The notes under the pieces: generated by a model
The model's database searches: none
What the model saw: the letters and a program-made list of their open reading frames with translations, nothing else
Told to the model about the DNA's origin: nothing
Position numbers and translations under genes: made by a program
Shown here: positions 33,758-42,604 of the stretch, in pieces
How the letters are laid out: each line of letters starts with the position of its first letter
Numbering within the stretch: position 1 is the stretch's first letter
NCBI GenBank assembly: GCA_000721375.1
Contig: JOGW01000009.1
Location: forward strand, 1 to 64,000
DNA: 64,000 nucleotides
Direction: 5' to 3'
Source of the DNA: Streptomyces sp. NRRL B-3428
GTDB taxonomy: Bacteria; Actinomycetota; Actinomycetes; Streptomycetales; Streptomycetaceae

Positions 33758-34882
33758 GTGTCGCTGAGCGCCGCCGCCTCCCGTACGGCCGAGATCCTGT
33801 CCCGGCCCGTCACCCTCAACGGTCTGACCGTCCCGAACCGCATCGCGATGGCGCCCATGACCCGGCAGTTCTCGCCGGGTGGCATCCCGGGCGAGAACGT
33901 GGCCGGCTACTACGCGCGCCGCGCCGCCGCGGGTGTCGGTCTGATCGTCACCGAGGGCACGTACGTCGGCCACGACTCGGCCGGGCAGACCGACGACATC
34001 CCGCGCTTCCACGGCGAGGAGCAGCTGGCGGGCTGGGCGAAGGTGGCCGACGCGGTGCACGCGGCGGGCGGGAAGATCGTGCCGCAGCTGTGGCACATCG
34101 GGATGGTCCGCAGGGACGGCCAGCCGCCGTTCGCCGACGCCCCGGCGATGGGCCCGTCCGGACTGCACAAGGAGGGCGGCGAGGTCACCGGCAAGGCGAT
34201 GACGCAGAGCGACCTCGACGACGTCATCGCGGCTTTCGCCGAGGCCGCGGCCGCCGCCGAGCGCATAGGGTTCGACGGCGTCGAACTGCACGGTGCGCAC
34301 GGCTACTTGCTCGACCAGTTCCTGTGGGCGGGCACCAACGTCCGCACGGACGCGTACGGCGGCTCCGCCGTGGCCCGTACGAAGTTCGCCGCCGAGATCG
34401 TGGCCGCCGTCCGCGCCGCCGTCTCCCCCTCCTTCCCCGTCCTCTTCCGCTACTCGCAGTGGAAGCAGCAGGACTACACGGCCCGTCTCGCCGAGACCCC
34501 CGAGGAGCTTGAGTCGATCCTGGCCCCGCTCGCCGCGGCCGGCGTCGACGCGTTCCACGCCTCCACGCGCCGCTACTGGCTGCCCGAGTTCGACGGCTCG
34601 GACCTGAACCTCGCCGGCTGGACCAAGAAGCTCACCGGCAAGCCCACCATCACGGTCGGCTCGGTCGGCCTGAACGGCGACTTCATCAAGGCCTTCATGG
34701 GCGAGGGTTCGGAGCTGCGCGGCATCGAGGACCTCCTCGACCGCCTGGAGCGCGAAGAGTTCGACATGGTGGCCGTGGGCCGCGCGCTGCTGCAGGACCC
34801 GGAGTGGGCGGCGAAGGTGCTCTCGGGGCGGGGCTCGGAACTGAAGGCGTACGACGCGGCTTCGCTGGGGTCGCTCAGCTGA
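33758..34882 (+). CDS. NADH:flavin oxidoreductase, old yellow enzyme family
   Basis: A 374-residue FMN-dependent ene-reductase TIM barrel. Seen are PVTLNGLTVPNRIAMAPMTRQFSPGG (FMN site), QLWHIG, the catalytic-type HGAHGYLLDQFLW, and the C-terminal VGSVGLNGDF and MVAVGRALLQDPEW phosphate-binding loops. GTG 33758 has AAGGAG 8 nt upstream and gives the family-length protein. The gene stands alone and is convergent with the kinase gene, separated by a bidirectional terminator. It probably reduces activated C=C bonds or electrophiles. Confidence 0.92.
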   Translation: MSLSAAASRTAEILSRPVTLNGLTVPNRIAMAPMTRQFSPGGIPGENVAGYYARRAAAGVGLIVTEGTYVGHDSAGQTDDIPRFHGEEQLAGWAKVADAVHAAGGKIVPQLWHIGMVRRDGQPPFADAPAMGPSGLHKEGGEVTGKAMTQSDLDDVIAAFAEAAAAAERIGFDGVELHGAHGYLLDQFLWAGTNVRTDAYGGSAVARTKFAAEIVAAVRAAVSPSFPVLFRYSQWKQQDYTARLAETPEELESILAPLAAAGVDAFHASTRRYWLPEFDGSDLNLAGWTKKLTGKPTITVGSVGLNGDFIKAFMGEGSELRGIEDLLDRLEREEFDMVAVGRALLQDPEWAAKVLSGRGSELKAYDAASLGSLS

Positions 34883-34890
34883 CGTCTGGT

Positions 34891-34933
34891 CCACGGAGGC
34901 GGGCGGCCCTTCCCGGGCAGCCCGCCTCCACGG
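34891..34933. terminator. Bidirectional terminator between OYE and kinase genes
   Basis: GGAGGCGGGC (34895-34904) and GCCCGCCTCC (34920-34929) are perfect arms. Outer CCAC and CACGG bases and an inner GGCCC/GGGC extend the fold. Confidence 0.75.
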
Positions 34934-34945
34934 ACGGAATGCTGC

Positions 34946-37900
34946 TCAGCACAGGGCGCGGTACGGGGCGTCGGGCACGTAGAGCTGCCACTCCTCGCGG
35001 GTGATGTCGCGTCCGGCCTTCTTGCAGATGGTCTCCGCGAGGCGGTCGGGGTCCAGGTCGAGGGTGTGGGTGCGGGATCCGCTGATCGTCAGGAGCTTGT
35101 CGTCGTGGAAACCGATGGCATCGATGGTGTTGCCGGTGGGGTCTATGGGCTTGCCGAGCATGGAGCGGGTTTCCAGGTCCCAGAGTTGGACGGCGCCGCC
35201 GGTGTCGCCGACCGCCGCCGCGAGGAATCTGCGGTCCTGTGAGAAGACGGGCTCACGGATGTCCTGGCCGTAGTGCGTACCGCCTCGCACGGTGCTGCTC
35301 GGCATGCGGGCGAGGCGCTTGCGCACCTGGCCGTCCCACAGCTCCAGCCAGCCCGATTCCTTGAGCACGGCGAGGGTCTCGCCATCGGGGGAGTAGGTCA
35401 GGTACCCGGTGGGTTCGAGGTCGAATTCCGTGACCCGGCGGAGCTTTCCGGAGGCCAGGTCGAGTACGTCGCCGCGGCTGGTCAGCAGGGTCCCGCTGTC
35501 CGGGCTGAACAGCCCCATCGCGTTGATCCCCTCGAAACGGTGGACCCGCTTCTTCTCGGGTACGTCCCAGACGTCCATGTCCGCGCCCTTGCCCGAGGGC
35601 GAGCCCGCCAGGTCATGCAGTACGGACAGATGGCGTCCGTCGGGGGACAGGGACAGGGTGAAGACGGAGCGGTCCTTCGGGACGGGTGCACCCCACACTT
35701 TGCGGTTCTCCGCGGTGTCCCAGACGGTGACCGTCTGGTTCGTCTCCTCGTCGAACTCGATGAAGGCGACGAAACGTCCGTCGTCGGACAGCGCGTGGGT
35801 CTGGTCGACCGGCGGGATCTGGGCCAGCGGGACCCGCTGCCGGATCGGCCCGCCGCGCTTCTTCCCCGTTGCCAGATCGATCAGTTGCTGACTGTGCGGC
35901 ACCGGCGCGCCGATGCGCAGCAGGCCGACCTTGCCGTCGGGGGAGACCGCGACACCCTCGGCGTTCTCCCCCTGCGCGGTTGCCGACAGCACCGCCGACA
36001 CATCGATGCGCGCGATTTCGTTGCCGCGGGAGTTGAGGTAGGCCACCGTCTTGGTCCGGTCGTCGAGAACGGCCTGGTCGACGACCCATCCGCGCTCCTC
36101 CTCCTCCTTGCGCTTTGTGCCGGCGATACGCAGGAGCACGGAGTCGCCGGCGACGTCCACGAGCGCGATGTCGCCGTCATGGGAGAAACCGAAGAGGGAC
36201 CTTCCGTCGCCGCTCAGCCGGACGGAATCCATGCCGGTCGGAGTAGCCACCGTGTGGATGAGGGTTCCGGAGGCGGTGTCCCAGACGGCGATGCCCGAGG
36301 AGTCCTTCTGCATGGCCAGCCGACTGCTGTCGGAGCTGAAGGTGACGTCGGAAGTGCACCTGATCAGCGTGGAGTTGTCCGGATCGACGGCAGTGAAGAG
36401 CTCTTGCAGTCCACCGGCAGTGATCTTCCAGACTTCGAGGGGCGCGTCGGCCTCGTCGCCGCAGGTCGCCAGATGGGTGCCGTCGGAGGACAGGACGGGA
36501 TCCCCCGGTGACGTCCAGCCGGCGATCTTCTTCCCGTCGGGGCCCAGCAGGACGCTGCCCATGTCGTCGGTGTCCCCGTAATCGGTGAACAGGACGTGGC
36601 CCTTGTCGCTCATCGTCGCGGGCAGAACTCCGTCGGGTGCCGGGTAGACAGCGCCCGTCGCCTTCCCGTCGTGCGTGGAGACCGCCCTGTAGGTGCCGCT
36701 CTCGCCCGGCACCAGCAGCAGCCTGCCGTCGGGACTGACAGTCGGCCGGTAGCTGCTCCTGTCCTTGGTCACCCCGTCGGGGAACGTGACCCGCGGCTTG
36801 CGGGCCCCGGCTCTGCCCTTGGACAGTTCCCAGATCTCGGCCGAGCCGGGCCGATAGGCCAGCAGGGCGTCCGCGGTGCCGAGCAGTATCTGGCCGGCTG
36901 CGTCACCGGACTCCATTCGGGGCAGGGAGATCGATCCCAGAGTCCTCTGCGTAGCCCCCGCCCCCAACGCCGCCCGAGCCTCCGGCACTTCCGCCACCCG
37001 CCAAGCCGCCAGACTCAGCAGCAGCGCCGTGTCCGGCTCCGTGTTGCGCAGGCTCTCCGCCGCCTGTGCCACCGAGCGCGCCGTCGCCTGGGCCCGCCGC
37101 AGCTCCGCAGCCTCGCGCTGGCGGCTCGACTCGCGGGCCTGGAAGACGCCGAAGACGCCGCCCAGGAGCGCGAGGACGGTCAACACGGCCAGACCGGACA
37201 GGAGTTGGCGCCGGCGCCGGGCCGCTCGAGCCGCCTCCGCCTGGGCCGCCGCAAGGAAGCGCACCTCCAGCGGATTCGGGCGGAGCTGGAAGGGTGCCGT
37301 CGGCAGCCAGTCCAGGCAGGTGCGCAGCGCCGTGCCGTGCAGCAGGTCGTCGGTGCGTTCGCCGTGGGCCTGCCAGGTGCGGGCGGAGCGGCCGAGCGAG
37401 CGCTGCAGGGTGAGCCCCGTACGGTCGGCGGCGATCCAGTCGTGCAGGCGCCGCCAGGCGGGCAGCAGGGCCGCACCTGACGGGCGTACCGAGCCGTCGT
37501 CGGAGACGGTCAGGATGCCGGCCTCGGCCAGGCGGTCCACCGCCTCCCGCAGCGGCCGGCGCTCGGAGTCCGGGCGGCCCTCGTACAACTCGGCCTGGTC
37601 CGCCGTACGCACGGAGTCCTGTGATCCGTCCGCCGCCTCGCCGGGTGCAACCAGGCGCAACAGCAGCTGCTGGCCGGCGAGTTGGGCGCTCGGCTCCAGC
37701 GCGGTGAAGGCCGACTCGGCGCGCTCTCCCAGGGACGGGACCGCCGCCGTGCCGTTCGCGGCCGCCGCCCGGCGGGTGCCCGCCTCCAGGAGGGCGCGGC
37801 GCGGGTCCGCGGTCTCGGGCAGCTTGCCGACGAGGCCGAGCACCAACTCCTGTGCGGTGGGCCGTACTTCCGGCTCCTTCGCGAGGGCCGCGGCTATCAG

Positions 37901-38653
37901 GGGCCGTATACGCGGCGGTATCACCGACAGATCCGGGTCCACGGAGGCCGTACGATGCGCGACCTCGGCGATGTTCGCGCCGCGGAACGGCTCCTTCGCA
38001 CTCGCCGCGTACAGCACGACCGCGCCCCACGCGAAGATGTCCGAGGCGGTGGTGGCGCGCTTGCCGGACAGGACCTCCGGGGCCATGTAGCCGAGGGTGC
38101 CGAGCAGCGCGCCCGTCGCGGTGACGGACATGTCGGGGGCCCGGGCGATGCCGAAGTCGATGATCCGGGGGCCGTCGGGGCCGAGCAGGATGTTGCCCGG
38201 TTTGAGGTCGCGGTGGATCACGTCGGCGTGGTGGATGGCGGTGAGCGCGGTCGCGGCGCCGGTGGCGAGCCGCAGTACGGCGTCCTCGTCGAGTGGACCG
38301 CGCTCGCGTACGCGGGCGGCGAGGGTCGGGCCCGAGACGTATTCGCTGACTATGTACGGGACGGGGGCCGCGTCCTCGGGTCCGCCCCCGTCGCGCGCGG
38401 GCGCGCTGCCGGTCGACACGTCCAGGATGCGGGCCGTGCAGAACGACGCCACCTTCCGGGCCGCTGCCGCCTCCCGCCCGAAGCGCTCCCGTACGAACTC
38501 CTCCGCGCCCCGGTGCAGCACCTTCAGGGCGACGCGGGCGCCATGGGCGTCGTACGCCTCGTACACCACGCCCTGGCCGCCGGCGCCCAGCCGGGAGGCG
38601 AGCCAGTAGCCGCCGATTCTCTCCGGGTCGTCCGGACCGAGTGCGGTCGTCAA
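34946..38653 (-). CDS. Ser/Thr protein kinase fused to nSTAND-type tail and WD40-like propeller
   Basis: A 1,235-residue membrane protein. The kinase (about 14-280) has the glycine loop LGAGGQGVVY, Lys44, HRDLKPGN (147-154) and DFG (166-168). Residues about 310-480 resemble the C-terminal helical tail of nSTAND1 proteins (LLLRLVAPGE, LPAWRRLHDWIAADRTGLTL, LLHGTALRTCLDWL), but no NTPase domain is present. A membrane helix (about 482-504) and a QATARSVAQAAESL...ALLLSLAAWR linker lead to about 650 residues of SPDGR-type WD40-like repeats outside the cell. The start is TTG 38653, with GGGGAG 7 nt upstream. A DosR-like site lies 160 bp upstream. Confidence 0.88.
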   Translation of the reverse strand: MTTALGPDDPERIGGYWLASRLGAGGQGVVYEAYDAHGARVALKVLHRGAEEFVRERFGREAAAARKVASFCTARILDVSTGSAPARDGGGPEDAAPVPYIVSEYVSGPTLAARVRERGPLDEDAVLRLATGAATALTAIHHADVIHRDLKPGNILLGPDGPRIIDFGIARAPDMSVTATGALLGTLGYMAPEVLSGKRATTASDIFAWGAVVLYAASAKEPFRGANIAEVAHRTASVDPDLSVIPPRIRPLIAAALAKEPEVRPTAQELVLGLVGKLPETADPRRALLEAGTRRAAAANGTAAVPSLGERAESAFTALEPSAQLAGQQLLLRLVAPGEAADGSQDSVRTADQAELYEGRPDSERRPLREAVDRLAEAGILTVSDDGSVRPSGAALLPAWRRLHDWIAADRTGLTLQRSLGRSARTWQAHGERTDDLLHGTALRTCLDWLPTAPFQLRPNPLEVRFLAAAQAEAARAARRRRQLLSGLAVLTVLALLGGVFGVFQARESSRQREAAELRRAQATARSVAQAAESLRNTEPDTALLLSLAAWRVAEVPEARAALGAGATQRTLGSISLPRMESGDAAGQILLGTADALLAYRPGSAEIWELSKGRAGARKPRVTFPDGVTKDRSSYRPTVSPDGRLLLVPGESGTYRAVSTHDGKATGAVYPAPDGVLPATMSDKGHVLFTDYGDTDDMGSVLLGPDGKKIAGWTSPGDPVLSSDGTHLATCGDEADAPLEVWKITAGGLQELFTAVDPDNSTLIRCTSDVTFSSDSSRLAMQKDSSGIAVWDTASGTLIHTVATPTGMDSVRLSGDGRSLFGFSHDGDIALVDVAGDSVLLRIAGTKRKEEEERGWVVDQAVLDDRTKTVAYLNSRGNEIARIDVSAVLSATAQGENAEGVAVSPDGKVGLLRIGAPVPHSQQLIDLATGKKRGGPIRQRVPLAQIPPVDQTHALSDDGRFVAFIEFDEETNQTVTVWDTAENRKVWGAPVPKDRSVFTLSLSPDGRHLSVLHDLAGSPSGKGADMDVWDVPEKKRVHRFEGINAMGLFSPDSGTLLTSRGDVLDLASGKLRRVTEFDLEPTGYLTYSPDGETLAVLKESGWLELWDGQVRKRLARMPSSTVRGGTHYGQDIREPVFSQDRRFLAAAVGDTGGAVQLWDLETRSMLGKPIDPTGNTIDAIGFHDDKLLTISGSRTHTLDLDPDRLAETICKKAGRDITREEWQLYVPDAPYRALC

Positions 38654-38930
38654 CTCTCGTCTCCCCGTGGGTGGTTGAGCGCGTCCTGACGGCGGACCGG
38701 GTGATCGTAGCCGTACGGCGGCGCCGTGTCCCGGGCGGGACGGGGCGGTACGGATCACATCGCGTCAGCCCGGTCACCCCGCTCGGAAAGTCGGCCGGTT
38801 CGGGCCGTCGTGAAGGGACCTAAGTCCCTGTCGGTGGGCTTTCGTCCCAGGTGAGACTCGGGGGAGCTCAAAGGCGAGCTATATCGACAGCGGCCGCTTC
38901 CCGCTCTGAAGCAGGCCCGGCGAAATGCCA
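38654..38930. other. Kinase upstream region
   Basis: A gene-free interval of about 280 bp between the kinase start and the murP terminator. Beyond the DosR-like palindrome at 38814-38829 I see no coding potential. An AAGTCGGCCGG-type GC-rich stretch may hold the kinase promoter. Confidence 0.4.
38814..38829. promoter_or_regulatory. DosR/DevR (OsdR)-like palindrome upstream of kinase
   Basis: AGGGAC-CTAA-GTCCCT contains GGGACCTAAGTCCC, which differs at one position from the DosR consensus GGGACTWWAGTCCC. Streptomyces OsdR is a DosR orthologue controlling hypoxia and dormancy genes. Confidence 0.6.
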
Positions 38931-38965
38931 AGGGCGGCACCCCCGGCGTCAGGGGATGCCGCCCT
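38931..38965 (-). terminator. Terminator after murP
   Basis: AGGGCGGCACCCCC (38931-38944) pairs with GGGGATGCCGCCCT (38952-38965) with one mismatch, 20 bp past the murP stop on the minus strand. Confidence 0.75.
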
Positions 38966-38985
38966 CTTGTGTCAGGACCGGCAGG

Positions 38986-40488
38986 TCACAGTCGCGCCGG
39001 CTCCGCGGCCGGGGCGGTCGACGCGGAGGCCGACGACGCCACCACCGTCTCCTCCACCGCGTTCAGATCCACCAGCATCTGCTTCGAGAAGCCGAAGAAG
39101 TACGTGGCGAAGAAGCCGACCAAGTAGCCGACGAGCAGACCGCCCGCGTAGATCGCGATCGTCTCGCCGAGGCCCTTGTTGCCGTCGAGCAGGGGGAACA
39201 GGGCCCAGCCCGAGGGGCCGATGGCCGTGGAGCCGACCTTGTCGCCGAGCATCGAGAACGTGCCGACGAACGCGCCGCCCGCCGCGCCACCGATGCAGGC
39301 CGTGATGAACGGTCGGCCGAGGGGGAGCGAGACACCGTAGATGAGGGGCTCGCCGACGCCCAGGAAACCGGCCGGGAGCGCCGACTTGATCGTCGTACGG
39401 ATCGAGGTGTTGTGGCGCAGGCGCCTGTAGACCGCGATCGCACAGCCGACCTGGCCCGCCCCCGCCATCGCCAGGATCGGCAGCAGGACCGTGAAGCCCT
39501 GCTGCTCGATGAGCGTGGTGTGGATGGGGATCAGGGCCTGGTGCAGGCCGAGCATCACGAGGGGGAGGAAGAGACCGCCGAGGACCAGGCCCGCGAAGGC
39601 GCCCGTGTTGTCCAGGAGCCAGTTGGCCGCGGTGCCGATACCCGTGGAGATCTCACCGGCCAGGAACATCAGGCCGAAGATGGTGACCAGGCCGGAGATG
39701 AGGACCGTGAGGGTCGGCGTGACCAGGACGTCCAGCGACTCCGGGACCCACTTGCGGCACCACTTCTCGATGTACGTGGCGAGGACCGCCGCGCCGAGTG
39801 CGCCGAGCACACCGCCCTGGCCGGGGGAGAGCTGCTGGCCGAAGGCCGTGATGTTGGCGACGCCCGGGAAGACGATGATCGCCGCGACCGCACCGCCCAG
39901 GATCGGCGTACCGCCGAACTCCTTGGCCGTGTTGAAGCCGACGAAGACGGCGATGAGCGCCATGAAGCCGGAGGCGATGGCGGCCAGGGCCGGGGTGACC
40001 GACGGCAGCCAACCAAGGTTGATCAGGAGGCCGTTGAGACCCGCGATGATGCCGCAGCCGATGAGGGCCGGGATCAGCGGGACGAAGATGTTGGCGATAC
40101 GGCGCAGGAAGAGCTTGAAGGGGGTCTGGTTCTTCGCCTTCTGCGCGGCCTTCATCGCGGCGCCCTGCGCGGCGAGTTCATCGGCCGAGAGCGTGTGCGC
40201 GTCGGAGGCGGCGGGGGCCGAGGCCCGCTCCTGCTCGACGAGCTTCTCGAACTCGGGGGTCACACGGGCGACGGTGCCCGGGCCGAGCACGATCTGGTAC
40301 GTGTCGTCCTCGACCACGCCCATCACGGCGGGGACGGCCTTGAGCGCCTCGTCCTGGACGAGGGAGCGGTCCCGCAGACCCAGCCGGAGGCGGGTCATGC
40401 AGTGGGCGATGGAGGTGATGTTGGCCGCGCCGCCGACGAGGGGCAGGATCGCGGCGGCAGTGGCGCGGTTCTTGTCTTCGGTGCTCAT
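38986..40488 (-). CDS. murP: PTS sugar transporter EIIBC, probably MurNAc-specific
   Basis: A 500-residue PTS permease. The N-terminal EIIB domain carries the phosphocysteine in IAHCMTRLRLGL (about residue 30). The EIIC part has about ten membrane helices with GVGEPLIYGVSLPLGRPF and MLGLHQALIPIH motifs. There is no EIIA domain, as in MurP-type transporters that borrow EIIA(Glc)/Crr. Substrate assignment rests on the operon: murQ starts upstream with a 45-bp gap and an RpiR regulator comes first. It would import and phosphorylate MurNAc or a related GlcNAc-type sugar. Confidence 0.85.
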   Translation of the reverse strand: MSTEDKNRATAAAILPLVGGAANITSIAHCMTRLRLGLRDRSLVQDEALKAVPAVMGVVEDDTYQIVLGPGTVARVTPEFEKLVEQERASAPAASDAHTLSADELAAQGAAMKAAQKAKNQTPFKLFLRRIANIFVPLIPALIGCGIIAGLNGLLINLGWLPSVTPALAAIASGFMALIAVFVGFNTAKEFGGTPILGGAVAAIIVFPGVANITAFGQQLSPGQGGVLGALGAAVLATYIEKWCRKWVPESLDVLVTPTLTVLISGLVTIFGLMFLAGEISTGIGTAANWLLDNTGAFAGLVLGGLFLPLVMLGLHQALIPIHTTLIEQQGFTVLLPILAMAGAGQVGCAIAVYRRLRHNTSIRTTIKSALPAGFLGVGEPLIYGVSLPLGRPFITACIGGAAGGAFVGTFSMLGDKVGSTAIGPSGWALFPLLDGNKGLGETIAIYAGGLLVGYLVGFFATYFFGFSKQMLVDLNAVEETVVASSASASTAPAAEPARL

Positions 40489-40533
40489 GTGCGGTGGTGC
40501 CTTGCTCTGGGAGGAAGGGGAGTGCGGAGGGGA

Positions 40534-41505
40534 TCAGTTGGCGGCTGAGGCGAGCGCCGCGCGGAGGTGGCCGTGCGAGCCCGTCAGGAGCCGGTTCGCG
40601 GTGGCGGCGTCGATATCCGCGAGGATCATGAGGATGGCGGTCTTCACCTCCCCGTCCGCTCCGGTCAGCGCGGCCTCGATGGCCTCGTCGGAGGCGTCGG
40701 TGGCGAGCGCGACGATGCGTCGGGAGCGGGCCCGCAGCTTCTCGTTGGAGGCGCGGACGTCGACCATCAGATTCCCGTACGTCTTGCCGAGCCGGATCAT
40801 CGTGATGGTGGAGAGCATGTTGAGCACGAGCTTCTGTGCCGTGCCCGCCTTCAACCGGGTGGAGCCGGTGAGGAGTTCGGGTCCGACCACGACCTCGATG
40901 CCGTGCTCGGCCGCGGCCGCCAGGGCCGAGTCGGCGTTGCAGGACAGACCGACCGTCAACGCGCCCTTCGCACGGGCGTGTTCGACGGCGCCGATCGCGT
41001 ACGGGGTGCGGCCCGACGCCGAGATGCCAACAACGATGTCATCGGCCGTGAGCTGCAGATTGTCCAGGTCCTCGCGGGCCAGCTCCTTGGAGTCCTCCGC
41101 GCCCTCGACGGCCGTGACCATGGCGGACGGGCCGCCCGCGATCAGACCGACGACCTCGGACGGATCCGTGTTGAAGGTCGGCGGGCACTCGGAGGCGTCG
41201 AGCACACCGAGCCGGCCCGCGGTGCCCGCACCCGCGTAGATCAGCCGGCCGCCGCGCGCCATCCGCTCGGCGGTGCCGTCGATCGCGGCGGCGATCTGCG
41301 GCAGCCGATCGGCGACGGCGGCCGGTACGGAGGCGTCCTCGCCGTTCATCGTGGCGGCGATCTCCAGGGTGGAGAGCCGGTCGATCTCGGCGAGCTCGGG
41401 CCGGAACGCCTCGGTCGTCAGCGTGGCCAGTTCAGCGCGGAGCTCGCCGTAAGTGCTGTCGTCACCGGCGGCGTCGGCGGTGGTCTCGGGCGTGGTGGAG
41501 GTCAT
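40534..41505 (-). CDS. murQ: N-acetylmuramic acid 6-phosphate etherase
   Basis: A 323-residue SIS-fold lyase that splits the lactyl ether of MurNAc-6-P, giving GlcNAc-6-P for nagA. Diagnostic motifs are LIYAGAGTAGRLGVLDASECPPTF, GLIAGG, VGISASGRTPYAIGAVEHA and STRLKAGTAQKLVLNMLST. ATG 41505 is chosen because GGAAGAG precedes it; an ATG six codons upstream lacks a ribosome site. It lies between murR and murP on the same strand, with 51- and 45-bp gaps. Confidence 0.95.
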   Translation of the reverse strand: MTSTTPETTADAAGDDSTYGELRAELATLTTEAFRPELAEIDRLSTLEIAATMNGEDASVPAAVADRLPQIAAAIDGTAERMARGGRLIYAGAGTAGRLGVLDASECPPTFNTDPSEVVGLIAGGPSAMVTAVEGAEDSKELAREDLDNLQLTADDIVVGISASGRTPYAIGAVEHARAKGALTVGLSCNADSALAAAAEHGIEVVVGPELLTGSTRLKAGTAQKLVLNMLSTITMIRLGKTYGNLMVDVRASNEKLRARSRRIVALATDASDEAIEAALTGADGEVKTAILMILADIDAATANRLLTGSHGHLRAALASAAN

Positions 41506-41573
41506 GACGGAGTGCTCTTCCATGTGCGGGTGAGGGAGGGGCGGCAGGAATTGCGGGGGGTTCGAGGGGAGCC

Positions 41574-42470
41574 CTAGCGGGTGTTCCGCGGGCTGTGCCG
41601 GTGGGCGAGTGCCTCGTAGGACGCGGCGAGTGCGGGCGCCGCGGTCTCGTACGTCCGCTGCGCGACGCCGACGAACAGGCAGTCCACGACGAGCAGTTGG
41701 GAGGTGCGGGAGGACATGGCGGCGGGGCGCAGTTCGCTCTCGCGCGCGGTCGAGGTGGTCAGTATGTGATCCGCGTACTGCGTGACCGGGCTGTCCGGGC
41801 GGCCGGTGACAGCGATCGTCGTGGCACCGTGCTCGAAGGCCACGCGCAGCGGCTCGATGATGTCGCCGGTCGATCCCGAGTGCGTGATCGCGATGGCCAC
41901 GTCGCCGGAGCGCAGGGTCACCGCGTTGGTGACGGCCAGGTGCGGGTCGGAGTGGGCGTGAGCGATATGCCCGATACGGAGGAGCTTCTGCGCGAGGTCC
42001 TGCGCGACCAGACCCGAGGCGGCCACCCCGTAGATCTCCACGCGGCGGGCGACCGCGAGGGCCGCGACCGCGGCGCCGAGCTGGGCCATGTCCAGGCCTG
42101 CGGCGGTGTCGGCGAGGGTCTGCTGCTCGTCGTAGGCGAGCTTGGCGACCACGTCGGCCAGCGGATCGTCGACGGCGATGTCGGCGGTCACGGCCGGGGC
42201 GCGGCCCGACTGCTGCTGGGCGGCGAGGCCCGCGAGCGCCAGGCGCAGGTCGCGGTAGCCGGGGTAGCCGAGGAGGCGGGCCGTGCGGACCACGGTGGCC
42301 TCGCTGGTGCCCGTACGCTCGGCGAGACCGGTGACGGTGAGGGCCGCGCAGCCGGCGGGATCGCCGGCCACGGCCTCGGCGACGCGCTGCATGGAGCGCG
42401 TCATGGACGGGGCGAGCGTGCGCACCTTCGCCGCCAGTGCGGCGGGTGCGGGCGCCTGGGTGCCGCCCAT
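41574..42470 (-). CDS. murR: MurR/RpiR-family transcriptional regulator
   Basis: A 298-residue regulator. The N-terminal RpiR helix-turn-helix (LTVTGLAERTGTSEATVVRTARLLGYPGYRDLRLAL) is joined to a C-terminal SIS domain (IYGVAASGLVAQDLAQKL, AIAITHSGSTGDII) that should sense MurNAc-6-P or a related phosphosugar. I place the start at ATG 42470, with GAAGGAAA upstream; a GTG at 42497 is also in frame. Two TGAAA..TTTC-type palindromes overlap or precede the start, so autoregulation of the murR-murQ-murP operon is likely. Confidence 0.88.
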   Translation of the reverse strand: MGGTQAPAPAALAAKVRTLAPSMTRSMQRVAEAVAGDPAGCAALTVTGLAERTGTSEATVVRTARLLGYPGYRDLRLALAGLAAQQQSGRAPAVTADIAVDDPLADVVAKLAYDEQQTLADTAAGLDMAQLGAAVAALAVARRVEIYGVAASGLVAQDLAQKLLRIGHIAHAHSDPHLAVTNAVTLRSGDVAIAITHSGSTGDIIEPLRVAFEHGATTIAVTGRPDSPVTQYADHILTTSTARESELRPAAMSSRTSQLLVVDCLFVGVAQRTYETAAPALAASYEALAHRHSPRNTR

Positions 42471-42514
42471 GAAAGTTTCCTTCAAGTCAGTGCTCACCCT
42501 TGAAAGATATTTTC
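42470..42514. promoter_or_regulatory. Putative MurR operators
   Basis: TGAAAGTTTCCTTCA (42470-42484) overlaps the murR start codon. TGAAAGATATTTTC (42501-42514) lies 16 bp beyond. Both fit the TGAA...TTCA/TTTC dyads bound by RpiR-type repressors. Confidence 0.55.
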
Positions 42515-42604
42515 TGCCATCCGGCAGCGTCAAGGGGCCCTTTGTCCCGGGTTCATTACGGGCGCTTTACAGGTGACGTAGGGGCTTTACGGGGGCCATC
42601 GGGA

